Shown here piece by piece: positions 59,235 through 64,000 of a DNA stretch of 64,000 bases. Within the stretch, counting starts at the first letter, position 1; each line of letters begins with the position of its first letter. The stretch lies in NCBI GenBank assembly GCA_902497025.1, contig CABVDJ010000004.1, positions 35,905 to 99,904 on the forward strand, given 5' to 3'. The translations under genes and the position numbers were made by a program. The notes under the pieces are model-generated. The model was not told where the DNA came from. It saw only the letters and a list, made by a program, of their open reading frames with translations, and did not search any database. Source of the stretch: an uncultured Collinsella sp. (GTDB lineage Bacteria; Actinomycetota; Coriobacteriia; Coriobacteriales; Coriobacteriaceae).

Positions 59235-60383
59235 ATGAAAACCATCAATCGTCTGGCCTCCTTTATCAAGGCCGACCACCGTTATGTGTACCTGGGCACG
59301 AGTGTCATCGCGGCGCTTGGCCTGGCGTTTAGCCAGCGCAACCCCACGCCGCTGAGCTTCTTGGCGCCCACCGGTATCTTCCAGGATTGCCTTTGGGCAA
59401 TCCTTTGGGCCTGGCTCGTCGTGTCGACGGCGGCGCTCGTCACCAAACTCATGCACTGGAATGACTATCGCGAAACGTCGCCGTTCGCATCCGAGCGCTT
59501 CCGTCGTGGCGCACGCTTGGGCAGCTATGTCGTGGTTGCCATCGCGGCGATCTTTTTCGTGGACCGCTGCGTCATGTCGTTTATCGACCTGGTACAGGTG
59601 AGCATCGTCTCGGACTCCAACCCCAGCGACTTTTTGTCGAGCCTGGTCTACATGACCTACAAGAGCGGGGACTTCTTTATCCGCGGTATCGAGATCACCA
59701 TCGCGCTTGCCACCTTCGGCACCGTCATCGCATTCTTCCTGGCGTTGCTCTTTGTGTTCCTGCGTATTCAGACCTTCGATCGCGTGGACAACGACCTGGT
59801 GCGCTTCTTTAAGAGCATTGGCCGCGGCTTTGCGACCATCTACTCCACCATCGTGCGCGGCACGCCCATGATGGTCCAGGGTCTGCTCATCTATTACGCG
59901 GGTTTCACCGTTTTGCGCGGCATGGGCTTCGAGACCGCCCAGGCCAACCAGATCTGGAGTACCTTCACCGCCGGCCTCGTCACCATCTCGCTCAACTCCA
60001 CCGCCTACATGATGGAGGTCCTGCGCGGCGGCATCGAGTCCATCGACCCCGGCCAGGCCGAGGCAGCGCGCTCGCTGGGTCTTTCGCAGTGGCAAGCCAT
60101 GCGCAAAGTCGTGTTCCCCCAGGGCATTAAAAACGCGATTCCGGCGCTCACCAACGAGCTCATCATCAACATCAAGGACTCGTCGGTGCTCTCGGTCATC
60201 GGCGTGTTCGACCTCATGTACGCCACCACCACCGTCGCCGGCGTGTACTACCGCCAGATGGAGGTCTACTGCGTGGCGCTCGTGGTCTACCTGATCCTGA
60301 CGCTCGTGGCGAGCCGCCTGCTCGAAGCCTTTGGCAAAAAACTTGGTGCCGAGGCTCCGGCCACGTTGCCCAGCTCCAATTAG
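59235..60383 (+). CDS. polar amino-acid ABC importer permease
   Basis: A 382-residue permease. A poorly conserved N-terminal half with about three membrane helices precedes the HisM/GlnP-type domain from about residue 150 (GIEITIALATFGTVIAFFLALLFVF). The ATPase-contact loop is EAARSLGLSQWQAMRKVVFPQGIKNAIPALTNE. GGGAGGCAGC precedes ATG 59235. It works with the lipoprotein upstream and the frameshifted ATPase gene downstream. Confidence 0.92.
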   Translation: MKTINRLASFIKADHRYVYLGTSVIAALGLAFSQRNPTPLSFLAPTGIFQDCLWAILWAWLVVSTAALVTKLMHWNDYRETSPFASERFRRGARLGSYVVVAIAAIFFVDRCVMSFIDLVQVSIVSDSNPSDFLSSLVYMTYKSGDFFIRGIEITIALATFGTVIAFFLALLFVFLRIQTFDRVDNDLVRFFKSIGRGFATIYSTIVRGTPMMVQGLLIYYAGFTVLRGMGFETAQANQIWSTFTAGLVTISLNSTAYMMEVLRGGIESIDPGQAEAARSLGLSQWQAMRKVVFPQGIKNAIPALTNELIINIKDSSVLSVIGVFDLMYATTTVAGVYYRQMEVYCVALVVYLILTLVASRLLEAFGKKLGAEAPATLPSSN

Positions 60384-60405
60384 GCTCAAGACGAGGAGAA
60401 TCATC

Positions 60406-61184
60406 ATGGCAGATACCGCCACTACCGGCGTTGCGGCCGCCGCACAGACCAATGAGCCGCTCATCCGCGTCGAGGGCCTGCGCAAAAGCTTCGGCTCGCT
60501 CGAGGTGCTCAAGGGCATCGACCTGTCCGTTAAATCAGGCGAGGTCGTCACCATTATCGGCGCCTCGGGCTCGGGCAAGTCGACCTTCCTGCGCTGCCTC
60601 AACCTGCTCGAGACCCCGGACGCGGGCCACATCTGGTTCCACGGCCAGGATCTCACGGCCGAGCGCTGCAACATTAACAAACTGCGTGAGGACATCGGTA
60701 TGGTGTTCCAGGGCTTTAACCTGTTCAACAACATGGATGTGCTCGACAACTGCACGCTTGCGCCCGTCACGCTCAAAAAGATGAGCAAGGCCGAGGCTGA
60801 AAAAATTGCGATGGAGCATCTGACGAGCGTGGGACTCGAAAAGTTCGCGCACGCCGCCGTGGGCCGCCTGTCCGGTGGTCAAAAACAGCGCGTGGCCATC
60901 GCTCGTGCCCTGTGCATGAATCCGCAGATTATGCTGTTCGACGAGCCGACCTCCGCGCTCGACCCCGAGATCGTGGGAGAGGTGCTCGAGGCAAGCTCGC
61001 TGCCGACGGCATGACCATGGTCGTCGTCACGCACGAGATGGCCTTTGCCCGCACCGTGTCCGATCGCGTGGTCTTTATGGACAAGGGCGTGGTCCTCGAG
61101 GACGCCGCGCCGGCCGAGCTCTTCGGCAACCCCAAGCACCAGCGCACCCGCGAGTTTCTCTCGCGTTATCTCGAGGACAAATAA
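60406..61184 (+). pseudogene. polar amino-acid ABC ATPase, frameshifted
   Basis: The reading frame from ATG 60406 (after GAGGAGA) gives Walker A GASGSGKST, Q-loop VFQGFNLF, signature LSGGQKQR and Walker B LFDEPTSALD. It then stops at 61014 after a short out-of-frame tail (ASSLPTA). The rest of the domain continues in another frame: KLAADGMTMVVVTHEMAFARTVSDRVVFMDKG to LSRYLEDK, stop 61184. The break is at about 60990. About seven bases appear missing where relatives read EVLxVxxxLA. Without the H-loop His the truncated product should be inactive. A sequencing error is possible. Confidence 0.85.
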
Positions 61185-61256
61185 CCAACCGCAAATGTTT
61201 GCGTGGCAGGGCCGCTCCGGTGGGGCGGCCCTCGTCATCACAATCGAAAGGATGTC

Positions 61257-62672
61257 ATGGCCGAGGTTTGGCGCTTCTTTGCGCATGAGGACGATTTTGC
61301 CGATTTGGACGAAACTGGCGCGTGCGAGCGCTTGGGCCGCGTGCTGTCATTTCCGACCATCTCGAGTATGGATGCCGAGGCGGTGGACTGGCAGCCGTTC
61401 GACGACCTGCGCGCCTATATGCAGCAGGCGTGGCCGCGCGTGTTCGCGGCGGGCGAGGTCGACCTTATCGACCATTCGCTATTGGTGACGCTTAGCGGTT
61501 CCGACCCTGACCTCAAGCCCATTATGCTCATGGGCCACATGGACGTGGTTCCCGTGGTGCCGGGTACCGAGGCCGACTGGACGCACGACCCCTTTAGCGG
61601 GCACGTGGACGACACCTACATCTGGGGCCGTGGAGCGATCGACATGAAGGACCAGGTCGCAGGCATTCTCGAGGCTGTCGAGTATGCGCTGGCGCACGGT
61701 TGGCAGCACGAGCGGACGCTGCTCCTGGCCTTTGGCCAGGACGAGGAGACGACGCAGTGCGGCGCAGGCGCCATCGGCCGCGCGCTCGAGGAGCGCGGTG
61801 TTGAGCTCGAGTTCCTGATCGACGAGGGCGACTACCGCATCGTTTCGGATGCCGAGTACAGCGCGGGCGAGGGTTGGCTCATGCACGCCGACCTCGCGGA
61901 GAAGGGCTATGCCGACATTGTGCTCAAGACAAAGAGCGCGGGTGGACATTCTTCCAACCCCTACGGCGGCACGTCGCTCGAGGTGCTTAGCCGTGCCATC
62001 ACCGCAATCTGCGATATCGAGTGGCCGACGCGCGTCACGGACCTGCTTGCCGCACAGCTCGTCGAGCTGGGGCTTTACACGGCCGATGAAATTGCCGCCA
62101 ACGGGGGCGCCATTGTCCGCGATTGCCTCGCCAGCAAGAAGCTCTATCCGCTCGTGACCACCACCTGCGCGCCCACGCAGGTCGAGGGTGGCAGCACCGG
62201 CGCCAACGTAATGCCGCAGGATATGTGGGCCAATATCAATTTCCGTATGCTCGAGGGCACGAGCGTGGCCGATGTCGTGGCCCGCTGCCGCGTCGCCGTT
62301 GCCGAGGCGGGGCTCGCCGACCGTGTCGAGGTCGAGCTCGGCCCCGGCAGCTCCGAACCCTCGCCGTCTCCGCGCATCGGCGGACCGGGACTCGAGGCGG
62401 TTCGCTCCATCGCCGCCCGCTATTTCCGTGATCCAAAGGGGACGGAGGAAAACGGATCATCCGAGCCGTTGGCGATTGTCCCCTCGACCGTGATCGGCGC
62501 GACCGACGCTGCCAACTACCAGCGCATTTGCTCCGAGTGCATTCGCTTCTCGGCCTTTGTGGTCGACGATGACGAGTGCGATCGCGGCGTCCACGGCACC
62601 AACGAGCGCATTACCCGCCGCGCCTACCTCCAGGGTGTCCGCTTCCTCGTCGCCCTGATCCATACGCTTTAG
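61257..62672 (+). CDS. M20 family metallopeptidase
   Basis: A 471-residue zinc peptidase or amidohydrolase. MLMGHMDVVPVVPG has the first zinc His and catalytic Asp; WGRGAIDMKDQ the bridging Asp; AFGQDEETT the catalytic Glu; LIDEGD and the C-terminal region the remaining ligands. The inserted dimerisation domain carries AGGHSSNPYGGTS. It is most like CPS1/dipeptidase members. AAAGGA precedes ATG 61257. It follows the amino-acid importer by 72 bp and may be part of the same peptide or amino-acid use operon. Confidence 0.9.
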   Translation: MAEVWRFFAHEDDFADLDETGACERLGRVLSFPTISSMDAEAVDWQPFDDLRAYMQQAWPRVFAAGEVDLIDHSLLVTLSGSDPDLKPIMLMGHMDVVPVVPGTEADWTHDPFSGHVDDTYIWGRGAIDMKDQVAGILEAVEYALAHGWQHERTLLLAFGQDEETTQCGAGAIGRALEERGVELEFLIDEGDYRIVSDAEYSAGEGWLMHADLAEKGYADIVLKTKSAGGHSSNPYGGTSLEVLSRAITAICDIEWPTRVTDLLAAQLVELGLYTADEIAANGGAIVRDCLASKKLYPLVTTTCAPTQVEGGSTGANVMPQDMWANINFRMLEGTSVADVVARCRVAVAEAGLADRVEVELGPGSSEPSPSPRIGGPGLEAVRSIAARYFRDPKGTEENGSSEPLAIVPSTVIGATDAANYQRICSECIRFSAFVVDDDECDRGVHGTNERITRRAYLQGVRFLVALIHTL

Positions 62673-62706
62673 AATCCGACAAAGGGACTGTCCCTTTGTC
62701 GGATTC
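62672..62706. repeat. ACAAAGGG palindrome, arms GAATCCG/CGGATTC
   Basis: GAATCCGACAAAGGGACTG is completed by TCCCTTTGTCGGATTC. It overlaps the last base of the M20 gene and probably terminates it. Confidence 0.87.
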
Positions 62707-62787
62707 CGTGCGGGTTATATGCAGGTTTGCCTGCGCACGCTATCATATATGGGTTAGACCGCAACTATGTACCCCATACGCGAAGGG

Positions 62788-62820
62788 ATGCGCATGTATC
62801 TGAAGATCGACATGCTCTAG
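62788..62820 (+). CDS. possible 10-codon leader peptide upstream of prfA
   Basis: ATG-CGC-ATG-TAT-CTG-AAG-ATC-GAC-ATG-CTC-TAG is preceded by GAAGGG. It lies within the 195-bp prfA leader. No regulatory codon run is obvious, so this may be chance. Confidence 0.2.
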   Translation: MRMYLKIDML

Positions 62821-62900
62821 CTGGACTTACCCCCGCAGCGGCGCCCCGCGCCCCATCAATTCTGCCGATTTTCGCCTTCACGCATATAAAGGAGTCCGTC

Positions 62901-63968
62901 ATGCGCGACAAGCTCGAAAAGATCATCAAGGCCTACGAGGAGCTCGAGAAGAAGCTTTCCGACCCGGCCGTCGCCTCCGATATCAAGGAGTTCACGCGTC
63001 TCAACAAGGAGTACGCGCACCAGTCCGACCTCATTGCCGCCTCGCGCGAGTACATCGGCGCGCTCGATGACATCGAGGCTGCCAAGGAAATGCTGCACGA
63101 TACCACCGATGCCGATGAGAAGGAGATGCTCCAGATGGACATCTCCGAAAACGAGGCCAAGCTTCCCCAGCTCGAGGAAGACATCAAGTACATGCTCATC
63201 CCGAGCGACCCCAACGACGACAAGAACACCATCGTCGAGATCCGCTCCGCCGCCGGTGGCGACGAGGCGGCCATCTTCGCCGGCGATCTGTACAAGATGT
63301 ACCAGCGCTTTTGCGAGTCGCGCGGCTGGAAGACTACCGTGCTCGATTCCAGCCCCAGCGAGGCCGGTGGCTTTAAGTCCATCGAGTTCAAGGTCGAGGG
63401 CGACCGCGTCTACTCCGTCATGAAGTTCGAGTCCGGCGTGCACCGCGTCCAGCGCGTTCCCAAGACTGAGTCCCAGGGCCGCATTCAGACCTCCACGGCT
63501 ACCGTCGCCGTACTTCCCGAGGCCGAGGAGATCGACGTCCAGATCAACCAGTCCGACCTGCGCATCGACACCTACTGCGCCTCCGGCCCTGGCGGTCAGT
63601 GCGTTAACACCACCTACTCCGCCGTGCGCATCACCCACCTGCCCACCAACACCGTGGTGCAGTCGCAGGAGCAGCGTTCCCAGATCCAGAACCGCGAGGT
63701 CTGCATGCAGATGCTGCGCGCCCGTCTGTACGAGATGGAACTCGAGAAGCAGCAGGCCGAGCTCGGTGCCGAGCGCCAGAGCCAGATTGGCCACGGCAAC
63801 CGTTCCGAGAAGATCCGTACTTACAACCAGCCCCAGGACCGCGTGACCGATCACCGTATCGGCTTCAACTCCACCTACAACGGCGTCCTTCTGGGCGATC
63901 AGCTCGGCACCGTCATCGAGGCACTTGCCGCCGCCGAGCGAGCCGAGAAGCTGGCACAGGCTGTGTAG
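62901..63968 (+). CDS. prfA: peptide chain release factor 1
   Basis: A 355-residue RF1, releasing peptides at UAA and UAG. The catalytic GGQ is in SGPGGQCVNTTYSAVRITHLP. The stop-reading loop is HRVQRVPKTESQGRIQTS, i.e. P-K-T at the PxT position, where PVT or PAT is more common. AAAGGAG lies six bases before ATG 62901; the frame extends upstream without a site. The usual downstream partner prmC would lie outside the window. Confidence 0.96.
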   Translation: MRDKLEKIIKAYEELEKKLSDPAVASDIKEFTRLNKEYAHQSDLIAASREYIGALDDIEAAKEMLHDTTDADEKEMLQMDISENEAKLPQLEEDIKYMLIPSDPNDDKNTIVEIRSAAGGDEAAIFAGDLYKMYQRFCESRGWKTTVLDSSPSEAGGFKSIEFKVEGDRVYSVMKFESGVHRVQRVPKTESQGRIQTSTATVAVLPEAEEIDVQINQSDLRIDTYCASGPGGQCVNTTYSAVRITHLPTNTVVQSQEQRSQIQNREVCMQMLRARLYEMELEKQQAELGAERQSQIGHGNRSEKIRTYNQPQDRVTDHRIGFNSTYNGVLLGDQLGTVIEALAAAERAEKLAQAV

Positions 63969-63996
63969 GTTCCGCCGTTCTACCGAACGGCGGACC
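63968..63996 (+). terminator. stem-loop after prfA
   Basis: TCCGCCGTTC-TACC-GAACGGCGGA is a perfect 10-bp stem. It has the same loop and inner stem as the palindrome at 50829-50856. It starts at the prfA stop codon. Confidence 0.65.
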
Positions 63997-64000
63997 AGCC

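Noticed and set aside
58260..60788. An 842-codon minus-strand frame across the amino-acid importer.
   Set aside because: Antisense to intact lipoprotein and permease genes and to most of the ATPase gene; composition bias only.

Overview
The window is high-GC DNA with short intergenic gaps, strong AGGAGG-type ribosome binding sites, and actinobacterial-style genes: an LAxTG sortase-anchored surface protein, MarR-controlled heterodimeric ABC exporters, a BCAT-type IlvE, and a 4.5S-type SRP RNA. Together these suggest a gut Coriobacteriia chromosome, most likely Collinsella or a close relative. The genus is inferred from gene content and style, not from a marker comparison.

Layout. 1-2.8 kb: the tail of a PrpR/Fis-type regulator, a small membrane protein, a nitroreductase and a small orphan gene. 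2.85-7.2 kb: a MarR gene plus heterodimeric ABC exporter operon with a readable promoter/operator. 7.2-12.2 kb: cysE, a DedA gene, ilvE, lemA, a TetR gene and tRNA-Ser(UGA). 12.2-14.0 kb: a tRNA adenosine deaminase (TadA) fused to glycerate kinase. 14.0-14.9 kb: no protein genes, but three palindromic elements, the SRP RNA and a long hairpin. 14.9-18.6 kb: a second ABC exporter pair. 18.7-20.2 kb: an AAA/DUF4143 ATPase with six 23-bp iterons upstream. 20.3-26.3 kb: a flavodoxin-like gene, then a 1362-residue LAxTG surface protein flanked on both sides by 61-bp hairpin repeat arrays, with the whole unit bracketed by two inverted copies of one structured element. 26.3-37.3 kb: an LTA-synthase-like sulfatase, a second nitroreductase, a potassium module (kup, a small membrane peptide, KdpD/KdpE-like two-component system) and RlmKL. 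37.3-41.4 kb: a HAD phosphatase, a transaldolase-family enzyme and tex. 41.8-46.3 kb: a sugar or polyol oxidation cluster (SDR, MFS, Gfo/Idh) divergent from a LysR gene. 46.5-50.8 kb: a third ABC pair with its own MarR and operator. 51.3-54.1 kb: pyridoxamine kinase, a TIGR04076-like protein, and a second AAA/DUF4143 ATPase preceded by 33-bp iterons. 54.2-58.0 kb: a low-molecular-weight phosphatase with an MFS transporter, an acidic membrane protein and a LacX-type epimerase. 58.3-62.7 kb: an amino-acid ABC importer whose ATPase gene is frameshifted, and an M20 peptidase. 62.9 kb to the end: prfA.

The most unusual aspect is the intergenic DNA. It carries at least eight families of palindromic elements. 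In several, a short core is conserved between copies while the long flanking arms differ in sequence yet stay complementary to each other within each copy. This pattern implies selection on structure or a fold-back copying mechanism. The surface-protein locus (20.87-26.31 kb) combines two of these families in a symmetric arrangement. Both AAA/DUF4143 ATPase genes carry their own exactly periodic tandem repeats. All repeat calls were made by eye; copy numbers outside the window are unknown.
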